Shown here piece after piece: positions 17,499-25,963 of a DNA stretch of 33,350 nucleotides. How positions within the stretch are numbered: the stretch's first letter is position 1; every line of letters starts with the position of its first letter. Where the stretch lies: positions 1 through 33,350 of the forward strand of contig NZ_JFAQ01000120.1 in assembly GCF_001304695.1 (NCBI RefSeq), read 5' to 3'. Origin of the DNA: Xanthomonas axonopodis (GTDB lineage: Bacteria; Pseudomonadota; Gammaproteobacteria; Xanthomonadales; Xanthomonadaceae). The translations under genes were made by a program, and so were the position numbers. The notes beneath the pieces are model-generated. The model made no database searches. It was not told the origin of the DNA and worked only from the letters and a program-made list of their open reading frames with translations.

Positions 17499-17946
17499 GT
17501 CTTGATTCCGTCCAGACGCAGCAGTGGCTGCGGCACTGGACTGAGCAATCTCCGCTCGTCACTGACGATGCAACGCGTTCGCCGCAGAGGCGAACGCAGC
17601 CAGGCACCGCGCATCTTGCCGTGATGCCTCCCGCTACCGCCGGTCCTCGGCGAGCGAGGGAAACCCAAGACAGCGTCAATGCGGGGTGTTCGCCCGCGTC
17701 CGACGGACGAACGTAGCCGTGATGCTGGCCGCCCAAGCGTCACCAGCTGCATGGGCACTTGTGCCTAACGCTCGGATTCAACTGACCCGGTAATCATCCG
17801 GAACGCGAGCAGGCGATTTTGCAGCCAGGCGTGAGGCGCAGGCGCTCCCGCATCCCGTGCCGCACCGCCGCAGATTCATCGGGGCCCGTGTAAGCTGTTG
17901 ATCCTGCTTCGCATTCCCATGGCCGCTCGCTGCGGCCACTTTGTCG
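17499..17946. other. Non-coding stretch before dusA, with hairpins
   Basis: There is no convincing gene in these 448 bases. A perfect hairpin at 17575-17597 lies 77 bases after the small membrane-protein gene and may end its transcript. A second compact dyad CGTCCG-A-CGGACG sits at 17697-17709. I could not recognise a dusA promoter. Confidence 0.5.
17575..17597. terminator. Perfect 9-bp hairpin, possible terminator
   Basis: GCGTTCGCC (17575-17583) pairs perfectly with GGCGAACGC (17589-17597) across the 5-base loop GCAGA. There is no T tract after it. It lies downstream of the small membrane-protein gene, so a terminator or RNA-stabilising role is possible. Confidence 0.45.
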
Positions 17947-18951
17947 ATGACCGCTTCCACCGATCGCTACGCTGCCTCCCTGCGCCTGTCCGTTGCCCCG
18001 ATGATGGACTGGACCGACCGCCATTGCCGGGTCTTCCATCGCCTGTCGGCGCCGTCCGCACGCCTGTACACCGAGATGGTGCACGCCAACGCGGTGATCC
18101 ACGGCGATCGCGCGCGCTTGATCGGCTTCGATGCGGTGGAACATCAGCTGGCGCTGCAACTGGGCGGCAGCGATCCGGCCTTGCTCGCACAGGCGGCGTC
18201 GATTGCGCAGGAGTGGGGCTTTGATGAGATCAATCTCAATTGCGGCTGCCCGTCCGACCGCGTGCAGGCCGGGCGTTTCGGCGCCTGCCTGATGCGCGAG
18301 CCGGCGCTGGTGGCCGACTGCGTCGCGGCCATGTGCGCGGCCACCCACTTGCCGATCACGGTCAAGTGCCGCCTGGGCGTGGACGACGATGACGACTACG
18401 CCCTGTTCGCCCGCTTTGTCGACCAGGTGGTCGCGGCCGGCGCCGCGATGGTGGTGGTGCACGCTCGCAATGCCTGGCTCAAGGGCTTGTCGCCGAAGGA
18501 AAATCGCGAAGTGCCGCCGCTGCGGTACGACTGGGCCTACCGGCTCAAGCAGGAGCTGCCCGGTCTGCCGGTCGTGCTCAACGGCGGCATTGTGGCCGTG
18601 GACCCGGCCATGGCGCATCTGCAGCACACCGACGGCGTCATGCTCGGCCGCGCCGCCTACCACGACCCGTACGTCCTGCATTGCCTGGATGCAGCCTTGA
18701 ACCAGCGGCCCGAGCAACCACGCGAGTCCTTGCTGCGCGCCTATCAGCCGTACGTGGAATCACAGCTGGCACAGGGTCTGGCCTTGAAGCACATGACCCG
18801 GCATGTGCTGGGCCTGTTCCATGGCCAGCCTGGAGGCAGGGCGTTCCGGCAGGTCTTGAGCGAAGGCGCACATCGTCCGGGTGCCGGGTGGGAGCTGGTC
18901 GAGCAGGCACTGGAGCGCACCGATACGCGACCCTGGCGAGTCGTTGCCTGA
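17947..18951 (+). CDS. dusA: tRNA-dihydrouridine(20/20a) synthase
   Basis: DusA reduces uridine 20 (and 20a) in the D-loop of tRNAs to dihydrouridine, using FMN and NADPH. The 334-residue product starts at ATG 17947. The in-frame TTG two codons upstream is less likely. Visible family features include SVAPMMDWTDRHCR near the N-terminus (FMN site), NLNCGCPSDRVQ (96-107) with catalytic C101, VKCRLGVDD and HARNAWLKGLSPKENR. The NREVPPL and NGGI-VMLGRAAY segments are DusA-specific. The C-terminal helical tRNA-binding domain follows. No ribosome site is obvious and no operon partner is present. Confidence 0.96.
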   Translation: MTASTDRYAASLRLSVAPMMDWTDRHCRVFHRLSAPSARLYTEMVHANAVIHGDRARLIGFDAVEHQLALQLGGSDPALLAQAASIAQEWGFDEINLNCGCPSDRVQAGRFGACLMREPALVADCVAAMCAATHLPITVKCRLGVDDDDDYALFARFVDQVVAAGAAMVVVHARNAWLKGLSPKENREVPPLRYDWAYRLKQELPGLPVVLNGGIVAVDPAMAHLQHTDGVMLGRAAYHDPYVLHCLDAALNQRPEQPRESLLRAYQPYVESQLAQGLALKHMTRHVLGLFHGQPGGRAFRQVLSEGAHRPGAGWELVEQALERTDTRPWRVVA

Positions 18952-19231
18952 CTCTGGCCCGCCGCTTGCATTCCTGAACGGGCTGCCGGGGTATCCGGGT
19001 ATTTCGGGTCGCCTCTGCAGTGGGCGTGTCCGCAAACCGCGCGCACGCCATGCCGGCCAATCTGATCGACATTCATTTCACTGAATGCCGTTAACGTGAA
19101 GCCAAAAAGTTCAGATCGGATTCACCCCGAAAAATCAAGAATTTGCCTCGATCCCGATGCTCGACTCTTAGTTACGCGTGGTCGATTTCACGAATTTTGA
19201 ATGTTTCTGAACAACCCGCTAGGATTTGTTT

Positions 19232-19591
19232 GTGACCCAATCGCTGTGCCGCGCTCGCCAAGTCGCTCTGGTTGCCCTCTGGGTTGCCATGGCCGCGCCG
19301 TCGGCCTGGGGCCAGGGCTATCCGATGGTGCAGAGCGGGCGCGAGGCAATGCCGCCCTCGGCACGCGGCAACAGCCGCACGCTGTCGGACACCATTCGGC
19401 ATGTGCAGCGGTCCACCGGTGGGCAGATCCTGGGCGCCGAGCGCGTTCCGTTCGACGGCGGCAATCTCAACCGGGTCAAGTACATGAAGGACGGGCGCGT
19501 GCACACCGTGTATGAGCCGGAGCAGACGCAGGCCGCGCCGGCGCGTAACTCGCCTCCGCCCGACGCGCCACCACGCGACGATAACCACTGA
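19232..19591 (+). CDS. Exported PepSY-like small protein upstream of phoPQ
   Basis: The 119-residue product begins at GTG 19232, with AGGA about eight bases upstream. It has a signal peptide (RQVALVALWVAMAAPSAWG/QG), so it is periplasmic. The mature part contains TLSDTIRHVQRSTGG-ILGAE followed by RVKYMKDGRVHTVYEPE. This matches the helix-plus-two-strand pattern of PepSY domains, seen by eye only. A Pro/Asp-rich tail ends the protein. The gene lies 71 bases before phoP on the same strand. Small periplasmic PepSY proteins often accompany two-component systems, where they may be regulon outputs or modulate the sensor. Here a role as periplasmic partner of the PhoQ-like kinase is inferred from position alone. 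Confidence 0.8.
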   Translation: MTQSLCRARQVALVALWVAMAAPSAWGQGYPMVQSGREAMPPSARGNSRTLSDTIRHVQRSTGGQILGAERVPFDGGNLNRVKYMKDGRVHTVYEPEQTQAAPARNSPPPDAPPRDDNH

Positions 19592-19622
19592 ACGTAGATA
19601 GTTCTGCGTTCAGTCTTATAAA
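19587..19622 (+). promoter_or_regulatory. Inverted repeat and -10-like box before phoP
   Basis: ACTGAACG (19587-19594, overlapping the pepSY stop codon) and CGTTCAGT (19607-19614) form a perfect 8-bp inverted repeat 12 bases apart. TATAAA at 19617-19622 follows and could be a -10 box about 40 bases before the phoP ATG. The motif GTTCAG/CTGAAC also occurs upstream of pepSY at about 19109 and 19207. The repeat may be an autoregulatory operator for phoPQ. Confidence 0.4.
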
Positions 19623-19662
19623 TTCCCCGGCCAGTGGCCGACAACGTAACTAGGGAGAGTGC

Positions 19663-20346
19663 ATGCGTATTCTTTTGGTCGAAGACGAAGCTCCGCTGCG
19701 CGAAACCCTTGCGGCGCGTCTGAAGCGCGAAGGCTTTGCGGTCGACGCTGCACAGGACGGCGAAGAAGGCCTCTACATGGGCCGTGAAGTGCCATTCGAT
19801 GTCGGCATCATCGATCTTGGCTTGCCCAAGATGTCGGGTATGGAGCTGATCAAGGCCCTGCGCGATGAAGGCAAGAAGTTTCCTGTGCTGATCCTGACCG
19901 CGCGCTCGAGCTGGCAGGACAAGGTCGAAGGCCTCAAGCAGGGCGCCGACGATTATCTGGTCAAGCCGTTCCACGTCGAAGAGTTGTTGGCGCGCGTCAA
20001 CGCGCTGCTGCGGCGTGCCGCCGGCTGGAGCAAGCCCACGCTGGAATGCGGCCCGGTCGCGCTGGACCTAGCCGCACAGACGGTGAGCGTCAACGGCGCC
20101 AACGTCGATCTGACCAGTTATGAGTACAAGGTGCTTGAGTACCTGATGATGCATGCCGGCGAACTGGTCTCCAAGGCCGATCTCACCGAGCACATCTACC
20201 AGCAGGACTTCGACCGCGATTCGAACGTGCTGGAAGTGTTCATCGGTCGCCTGCGCAAGAAGCTCGATCCCGATGGTGAACTCAAGCCGATCGAAACCGT
20301 GCGTGGCCGCGGTTATCGCTTCGCCATTCCGCGTACCGAAGGCTGA
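19663..20346 (+). CDS. phoP: PhoP-like OmpR-family response regulator
   Basis: The 227-residue product is a receiver domain (about 1-115) joined to an OmpR-type winged helix (about 125-222). The phosphoacceptor is D51 (IIDLGLP), with acidic pocket E7/D8, T79 and K101 in place. The DNA-binding part reads LTSYEYKVLEYLMMHAGELV and DSNVLEVFIGRLRKKL, close to enterobacterial PhoP as I recall it. GGGAGAG lies seven bases before the ATG. The cognate kinase gene starts 29 bases downstream on the same strand. PhoP regulons respond to low Mg2+ or cationic peptides and often control envelope and virulence genes. The targets here are unknown. Confidence 0.93.
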   Translation: MRILLVEDEAPLRETLAARLKREGFAVDAAQDGEEGLYMGREVPFDVGIIDLGLPKMSGMELIKALRDEGKKFPVLILTARSSWQDKVEGLKQGADDYLVKPFHVEELLARVNALLRRAAGWSKPTLECGPVALDLAAQTVSVNGANVDLTSYEYKVLEYLMMHAGELVSKADLTEHIYQQDFDRDSNVLEVFIGRLRKKLDPDGELKPIETVRGRGYRFAIPRTEG

Positions 20347-20375
20347 GTCAGCGCGTCAACGAGCAGGAAGACCAA

Positions 20376-21791
20376 GTGCTGGGCCGCTCCAAGTGGTATA
20401 GACGCTGGCGGCCGCGCTCATTGCAGGCCCGCCAGCTGCTGGCCGCCAGCCTCAGCCTGGTGGCCTTCCTGGCGCTGGCAGGTTACGCGCTGGACGTGGC
20501 GTTCGCCGACACCGCCGAGAAGAACCTGCGCGAGCGGCTGAAGAACTACGCCTCCGCGTACGCGGCCAATATCGATTTCGTGCGCGACGGGTCGCTGTAT
20601 ATCGGCGGGCAACCGCCCGACCCGCGTTTCGACGTTCCCGGTGGCGGGCTGTATGTGGAAGTCGTGCGTCCGGACGAAAGCTGGACCTCGATGTCGGCCG
20701 AAGGCCCGAACATTCCGCATGGCCGCATGCTGGAGCCGCGCCAGGAAGAATTCATCGGCCCGCTGGAAATGACCCAGATCGACGGCAGCCTGGGCCAGCT
20801 GTATCGCTATGGCCTGGGTGTGAGCTATGTCGAACGCGAACATGGCGGCGAGATTCCGTACACCATCTATGTGATGGAAGACGCGCGCTCGATGGGCGCG
20901 CAGCTGCGCGTGTTCCGTGGTGCGGTGTGGTTCTACCTCGGCAGCGCCGGTGTGGTGTTGCTGGTGCTGCAAGCCTTCATTCTGCAATGGAGCCTGCGTC
21001 CGCTGCGGCGGGTCATCAACGAATTGACCAAGGTGCAGCGCGGCGAGATCCAGCGCATGAGCGAGCAGCATCCGCGCGAACTGGAACCGCTGACCGACAG
21101 CATCAACGCCTTCATCGAGAGCGAACGCGACAACCTGGAGCGTCAGCGCAATACGCTGGCCGATCTTGCGCATAGCCTCAAGACGCCCATCGCCGTCTTG
21201 CGTACGCAATTGGATAGCGGTGCGTCCGAGCGCGATCTGCACGAAGAAATGGATGTGCAGCTGCGACGCATGAACGACCTGGTGTCGTACCAGCTGGCAC
21301 GTGCGGCCTCCAGCGGGCACAAATTGTTTGCGGCACCGCTGCCGATCGAACCAACCGCCGAAGAAATCGTGCGTGGCCTTGAGAAGGTGTATTCGGTCAA
21401 GGGCGTGTTGTGCGAATTCGATATTTCCCCCGAAGCGCGCTTTCACGGCGAGCCGGGCGATTTGCAGGAATTGCTCGGCAACCTGCTGGAAAACGGCTTC
21501 AAGTGGGCGCGTAGCCGCGTGTTGCTGACCGCAAAGCCGGGGCCGACCACCGGTAGCCGTCGTGCCGGCCTGATTCTGTCGGTGGAAGACGACGGCCCCG
21601 GCATCGCGCCGGAAGACGTGGCCAAGATTCTGCAGCGCGGTGTGCGTGGCGACGAACGCGTGCAAGGGCACGGCATCGGCATGTCGATCGTGCAGGACCT
21701 GATCAAGGGCTATCGCGGCGAGCTGCAGGTGGTGCGCTCGCAGGAACTGGGCGGCGCCCGCTTCGATGTGACCCTGCCGCCGGGATTGTGA
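20376..21791 (+). CDS. phoQ: PhoQ-like sensor histidine kinase
   Basis: The 471-residue product starts at GTG 20376 with AGGAAG seven bases upstream. Two membrane helices (about 20-44 and 186-206) flank a periplasmic sensor of roughly 140 residues that has acidic patches. A HAMP-like linker (WSLRPLRRVINELTKVQRGE) follows. The H box LADLAHSLKTPIA contains the phosphorylated H266. The catalytic domain shows LLGNLLENGFKW (N373), EDDGPGI (404-410) and GHGIGMS (431-437). These are HisKA/HATPase features of the PhoQ class. The acidic sensor is in keeping with divalent cation sensing, but the sequence alone does not prove the signal. The gene forms an operon with phoP and probably the pepSY gene. 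Confidence 0.9.
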   Translation: MLGRSKWYRRWRPRSLQARQLLAASLSLVAFLALAGYALDVAFADTAEKNLRERLKNYASAYAANIDFVRDGSLYIGGQPPDPRFDVPGGGLYVEVVRPDESWTSMSAEGPNIPHGRMLEPRQEEFIGPLEMTQIDGSLGQLYRYGLGVSYVEREHGGEIPYTIYVMEDARSMGAQLRVFRGAVWFYLGSAGVVLLVLQAFILQWSLRPLRRVINELTKVQRGEIQRMSEQHPRELEPLTDSINAFIESERDNLERQRNTLADLAHSLKTPIAVLRTQLDSGASERDLHEEMDVQLRRMNDLVSYQLARAASSGHKLFAAPLPIEPTAEEIVRGLEKVYSVKGVLCEFDISPEARFHGEPGDLQELLGNLLENGFKWARSRVLLTAKPGPTTGSRRAGLILSVEDDGPGIAPEDVAKILQRGVRGDERVQGHGIGMSIVQDLIKGYRGELQVVRSQELGGARFDVTLPPGL

Positions 21792-21910
21792 CCGACGCAG
21801 GGGCCGATGAACCCGTGGCCAATGTGCGCTGGCGTTCCGACAACCGTTTAACGCCTCACGCGCTGGCTTACCCATACTGGGCGGGCAAGCCGTTGCGATG
21901 GAGGGGCTGC

Positions 21911-23488
21911 ATGTTCGAGCACGTTGGCCAGGCCGTATGCGTGGGCGCGCGCGTCGCGCACGTACGGCGCACGCGAGTGCCGCTGTTGATCGGCAGCCTG
22001 TGCGCGTTCACTTGCACGGCTGCCGAAGCGCCGCTGACACCATCGCAGATGCGCTGGCTGCAACGTGCCACCTATGGTGTTGATGCCAGCAGCGCGACGC
22101 AGCTGACACGGTTGGGCCCCAAGCGCTTTGGTGCGCTGTTGCTGCAGCCCAGCGACGCCGCCGCGTTGCCCGCGCCGGTAAGCGCGCAGCTGCAACGCTT
22201 CGACGCATTGCATATCCCGCTGGTGGATTTGCTCACCCAGTACGAAGCCGACAAGGTCCGTCTGCAGTCCATGCCCGATGGCGATGAGAAGGTCGCCTTG
22301 CGCAAGGATTGGCAGGCGCGCGGTGGTCAGATGCTGGTGCAGGCGTGGCAGGCGCAACTGCTGCGCGCGGTGTACGCGCCGGATCAACTGCGCGAACAAC
22401 TGGTGTGGTTCTGGCTCAATCATTTCAGCGTGTATGCCGACAAGGCCCGGGTGAAGTGGATGGCGGCCGACTATATGGAAAACGCGATCCGTCCCAACGC
22501 CACCGGCAAGTTCGCCGACCTGGTGATGGCCACGCTGCAAAGCCCGGCAATGCTGGAGTACCTGGACAATGCCAAGAACGCCAAGGGCAAGGTCAACGAA
22601 AACTACGCGCGCGAATTGATGGAACTGCACACGCTGGGCGTGCACGGCGGCTACAGTCAGCAGGATGTGCAGCAACTGGCGCTGATCCTCACCGGCGCGG
22701 GCCTGGTGCCGATCAAGGCCACCGGCGCACCACCGTTGCCGCCTGCAGCGCCGGGGCAGGCGCAGGTTGTGCGCAAGGGTCTGTTCGAATTCAATCCGGC
22801 GCGTCATCAACCCGGCGACAAGATGTTGCTTGGCCAGCGCATCGCCGGCGGCGGGCTGGATGAGATCGAACACGCCGTACAGTTGTTGGTGCGGCAGCCG
22901 GCCTGTGCGCATTTCATTTCGCAGCGCCTGGCCGAGTACTTCGTCAGCGACGCGCCGCCTGCTGCGCTGGTGACGCGCATGGCCACGACCTTCCAGCACA
23001 GCGATGGCGATATCGCCAAGGTCATGCAGGCCATGCTGGCGTCGCCGGAGTTTGCGCAGGCGCAACCGCGCAAGTTCAAGGACCCGAACCGGTTTGTGGT
23101 GTCGGCGATGCGGGTGGCGTACGAGGGCCAACCGGTGATCAATGCCGCGCCAATGGCCAGTTGGGTGCAGCAGCTGGGTGAACCGTTGTTTGGTCGCATC
23201 ACGCCCGATGGCTGGTCGCTGCAGTCGCAGGCCTGGACCAGTTCCGGGCAGCTGGCGCGCAGGTTCGAGGTGGCGCGTTCGATTGGCGGCGGACCGAAGC
23301 AGTTGTTTCGTCTGGACGGCGACAACGACACGCCGATTCCGGCGGTGACGCAAATCGACACGCGCCCGTCGTATCGCTGGCTGGCACCCTCGCTGTCTGC
23401 CGCCACCCAGCAGGCACTGACGCAAGCGCGCTCGCCTGCCGAATGGAATGGATTTTTGTTGTCGTCGCCTGACTTCAACTATCGCTGA
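21911..23488 (+). CDS. DUF1800 family exported protein
   Basis: The 525-residue product starts at ATG 21911, with GGAGGGG upstream. This was preferred to an in-frame TTG at 21788 overlapping phoQ. A basic stretch (VRRTRVP) and a hydrophobic segment (LLIGSLCAFTCTA) suggest export. Family hallmarks include RWLQRATYG near the mature start, LREQLVWFWLNHFSV, YMENAIRPNATGKFADLV, NENYARELMELHTLGV and YSQQDVQQLALILTG. DUF1800 proteins are large helical exported proteins of unknown function that nearly always sit beside a DUF1501 gene, as here. The pair is widespread and may take part in extracellular or envelope polymer handling, but no activity is established that I can name. Confidence 0.92.
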   Translation: MFEHVGQAVCVGARVAHVRRTRVPLLIGSLCAFTCTAAEAPLTPSQMRWLQRATYGVDASSATQLTRLGPKRFGALLLQPSDAAALPAPVSAQLQRFDALHIPLVDLLTQYEADKVRLQSMPDGDEKVALRKDWQARGGQMLVQAWQAQLLRAVYAPDQLREQLVWFWLNHFSVYADKARVKWMAADYMENAIRPNATGKFADLVMATLQSPAMLEYLDNAKNAKGKVNENYARELMELHTLGVHGGYSQQDVQQLALILTGAGLVPIKATGAPPLPPAAPGQAQVVRKGLFEFNPARHQPGDKMLLGQRIAGGGLDEIEHAVQLLVRQPACAHFISQRLAEYFVSDAPPAALVTRMATTFQHSDGDIAKVMQAMLASPEFAQAQPRKFKDPNRFVVSAMRVAYEGQPVINAAPMASWVQQLGEPLFGRITPDGWSLQSQAWTSSGQLARRFEVARSIGGGPKQLFRLDGDNDTPIPAVTQIDTRPSYRWLAPSLSAATQQALTQARSPAEWNGFLLSSPDFNYR

Positions 23489-23552
23489 CGCAGTGACACC
23501 GATTCAGATCTGCTGAGGCAACGCCAACGATTCAACGCGCGCAGATTCAAAG

Positions 23553-23574
23553 CAACGATCCAACGATCCAACGA
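23553..23574 (+). repeat. Short tandem octamer repeat
   Basis: CAACGATC occurs twice in tandem (23553-23560 and 23561-23568), followed by CAACGA (23569-23574), in the gap between the DUF1800 and DUF1501 genes. Being outside coding sequence, its copy number could vary by slippage without frameshift. Confidence 0.6.
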
Positions 23575-23606
23575 ATGCCAGGCGGTCAATGCCGCGAGAG
23601 GACACC

Positions 23607-24791
23607 ATGCAACGACGTCAATTTCTGCTTGCCTCTGCAGCCGCCGCAAGCATGCCGTGGGCCGGTCGTCTATTCGCTGCGCCACGCGATAGCGCACGCA
23701 TGCTGGTGGTGTTTCTGCGTGGTGGCTACGACAGCAATAATTTGCTGGTGCCGTATGGCAGCGATTTTTATTACCAGTCGCGGCCGAGCCTGGCCATTGC
23801 GCGGCCAGACGCCGCCAATCCAAACAGTGCTCTGGCGCTGAATGCGCAGTGGGGTCTCAACCCGGTGGTGGGCGAGACGCTGCTGCCACTGTGGGAGCGC
23901 AAGCAGGTGGCTTTCGTGCCGTTTGCCGGCACCGACGATCTGTCACGCAGCCACTTCGAAACCCAGGACGATATCGAGTCCGGTCAGGCCGGCAAGCACC
24001 GCGATTATCGCTCCGGGTTCATGGCGCGTCTGTCGGGCGTGCTCAGTGGCGTGCCGGCCATCGCGTTCACCGAGTCGTTGCCGCTGACGTTCCAGGGCGG
24101 CGGCGATTTACCCAATGTGTCGTTGCGCAGTATCGGCAAAGGCGGGCTGGATGCGCGGCAGGCACAGATTCTGTCGCAGATGTACGACAGCACGCCGCTG
24201 GCGTCAGCTGCGCGCGAGGGCTTGGCGCTGCGTCAGCAGGTCACCGCGCAGTTGCGCGAAGAGATGGAGCAGGCCGGCCGTGGCGCCGCCAGTGCACGCA
24301 CTTTCGCCGATGAAACCCGGCGCATGGCCACCTTGATGCGCGAGCGCTATCGCCTGGGGTTCGTCGATGTCGGTGGCTGGGACACGCATGCCAATCAGGG
24401 CAGCGTGGAAGGTGGCCTGGCCAATAACCTGCGCAATCTGGGCGAAGGCCTGGCGGCTTATGCCGATGCGTTGGGTCCGGCCTGGAACGACACCGTGGTG
24501 GTCGTCATCTCCGAATTCGGCCGCACCTTCCGCGAGAATGGCAGCAAGGGCACCGATCATGGCCATGGCACGACCTACTGGGTGCTGGGCGGTGGCGTGC
24601 GTGGCGGCCGCATCGCGGGCGAGCAGGTGGCGGTCGAACAGGCGCAGCTGCTGCAAAACCGCGATTACCCGGTGCTCAACAACTACCGCAGCCTGTTCGG
24701 CGGGATGCTCAGCCGTTTGTGGGGGTTGTCGCCAGCGCAGTTGGAACGGGTCTTCCCGGGTGCCACGCCACGCGATCTTGGATTGGTGTGA
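23607..24791 (+). CDS. DUF1501 family protein with twin-arginine signal
   Basis: The 394-residue product opens MQRRQFLLASAAAASM, a twin-arginine (Tat) signal of the RRxFL type, so it is exported folded and probably carries a metal. The start at ATG 23607 has GAGAGGA five bases upstream. The domain resembles the alkaline-phosphatase/sulfatase-like fold of DUF1501. It shows VVFLRGGYDSNNLLVPYG at the mature start, SRSHFETQDDIESG, DVGGWDTHANQG, VVVISEFGRTFRENGSKGTDHGHGT and YWVLGGGVRGG. The Asp, His and Glu residues in those motifs are plausible metal ligands. It follows DUF1800 by 118 bases, and the two act as a pair in many genomes. Substrate is unknown. Confidence 0.92.
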   Translation: MQRRQFLLASAAAASMPWAGRLFAAPRDSARMLVVFLRGGYDSNNLLVPYGSDFYYQSRPSLAIARPDAANPNSALALNAQWGLNPVVGETLLPLWERKQVAFVPFAGTDDLSRSHFETQDDIESGQAGKHRDYRSGFMARLSGVLSGVPAIAFTESLPLTFQGGGDLPNVSLRSIGKGGLDARQAQILSQMYDSTPLASAAREGLALRQQVTAQLREEMEQAGRGAASARTFADETRRMATLMRERYRLGFVDVGGWDTHANQGSVEGGLANNLRNLGEGLAAYADALGPAWNDTVVVVISEFGRTFRENGSKGTDHGHGTTYWVLGGGVRGGRIAGEQVAVEQAQLLQNRDYPVLNNYRSLFGGMLSRLWGLSPAQLERVFPGATPRDLGLV

Positions 24792-24938
24792 GTCTGCATG
24801 GCGCGCGATCGCACAGGTCAGGCCATGTGCGTGGTATCGAAAGCCGGCTTGCATCGATCACGCGGCATCTGCTTCAAGCGATGGCTGCAGGTTTCCTCTG
24901 CCCACGGGATACCGCACGCCGCTTTGCGACGCGGCACA

Positions 24939-25694
24939 TCAACGTTGCACTGAATCTGCAAACGGCGACGGCCCGTAAAATCGTTCCAAGTGCATGGCGA
25001 CCTGCGGCATCGTGCGCAAAAGCACGTGCGGTGCGGAGAAATGAGATTCGCTGACCACTGCGAAGAATTCCTCCGGCGCTTCGGCGGCATACGGATCGAT
25101 CTCGGTGTCTTCGCCGGCATCGACGCGTTGGCAAAACAGATCGTAGGCTTGCTGGAAATCCCGGGCCCAGGTGCGTTGCGCATCGCGCGGCAGGGGCGGT
25201 GTGCCGTCGAGCGCGCCATCCAGTGCATCGAGCTTGTGCGCCATCTCGTGCACGATCACGTTGAAGCCGGCCTGCGGGTCGTCCAGGTCGGCTTGCACGT
25301 CGGCCCAGCTGACGATCAGCGGCCCTTGCTCCCAGGCTTCGCCGATCAGGGTGTCGTCCCAGGCATGCATCACCCCGGCCGCATCCACGTGGGTGCGCTG
25401 CACGCGGAACGTATCCGGGTACACGATCAGCTGCGACCAGCCGCGCCAACCGGCGGCGCCGATTTCCAGCAGCGGCAGGCAGCAGGTCGCGGCCAGCACG
25501 AGCTGATCATGCGGTTGCAGCTGCAGCCCGCCGACGGGCGAAATGGTCTTTTGTTGCAGGAACTGCGCGGTCAATGCGCGCAGACGTTGCTGGCGGGTTG
25601 CGTCGAGCGCGGCAACCAAGGCGCAACTGCCGCACAGCTGCTGCCACAGCGCATCAGCAATGTCGGGAGGCGGCCGGCGCAGCCAGCGCGTCAA
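24939..25694 (-). CDS. mtfA: MtfA-type zinc peptidase
   Basis: MtfA (M90 family) is a cytosolic zinc aminopeptidase. In E. coli it also binds and inactivates the glucose repressor Mlc. The 251-residue product carries HEMAH (149-153) and the third-ligand region APEEFFAVVSE, with E209 as candidate ligand, matching the family's order and spacing. CCLPLLEIGAAGW and YPDTFRV are other typical stretches. The start is a TTG at 25694 with no clear ribosome site. The upstream gene's stop is only eight bases away, so translation may be coupled. The match to MtfA is clear. Whether it has an Mlc-like partner in this organism is not shown. Confidence 0.92.
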   Translation of the reverse strand: MTRWLRRPPPDIADALWQQLCGSCALVAALDATRQQRLRALTAQFLQQKTISPVGGLQLQPHDQLVLAATCCLPLLEIGAAGWRGWSQLIVYPDTFRVQRTHVDAAGVMHAWDDTLIGEAWEQGPLIVSWADVQADLDDPQAGFNVIVHEMAHKLDALDGALDGTPPLPRDAQRTWARDFQQAYDLFCQRVDAGEDTEIDPYAAEAPEEFFAVVSESHFSAPHVLLRTMPQVAMHLERFYGPSPFADSVQR

Positions 25695-25702
25695 CCACGG
25701 GA

Positions 25703-25963
25703 TCAGCGGAACATGCCCGGCAGGAAACTGTGCCAGCGCGGCATCGTGCGCATGCGCGGGAACAGCGAATCGCCATCGCTGCCGCCGCCGCCGGTGGCTG
25801 GCGTGGCTTTGTGCGGACTGTTGCGTGCCGGTGCCGCCTCGGGCGCGCGTGCGGCGGAGTTGGTGCTGATGCAGCTGTCATGATCGCCGTCGATCAGCTG
25901 GTCCGATGCCAGCGCGGCAAGCGGAGCCAACAACAGGAACAGGCAAACCGTGATTCGGCGCAT
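25703..25963 (-). CDS. Small secreted protein upstream of mtfA
   Basis: The 86-residue product has a signal peptide (MRRITVCLFLLLAPLAALA/SDQL). A low-complexity Ala/Pro/Ser mature region with two cysteine-free stretches and one Cys (DSCIS) follows, then a basic tail (RMRTMPRWHSF). The start at ATG 25963 gives the signal cleanly. An ATG three codons upstream is equally possible. It ends eight bases before the mtfA start on the same strand, so the two are probably cotranscribed. I do not recognise the family, and its link to a cytosolic peptidase is unclear. Confidence 0.6.
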   Translation of the reverse strand: MRRITVCLFLLLAPLAALASDQLIDGDHDSCISTNSAARAPEAAPARNSPHKATPATGGGGSDGDSLFPRMRTMPRWHSFLPGMFR

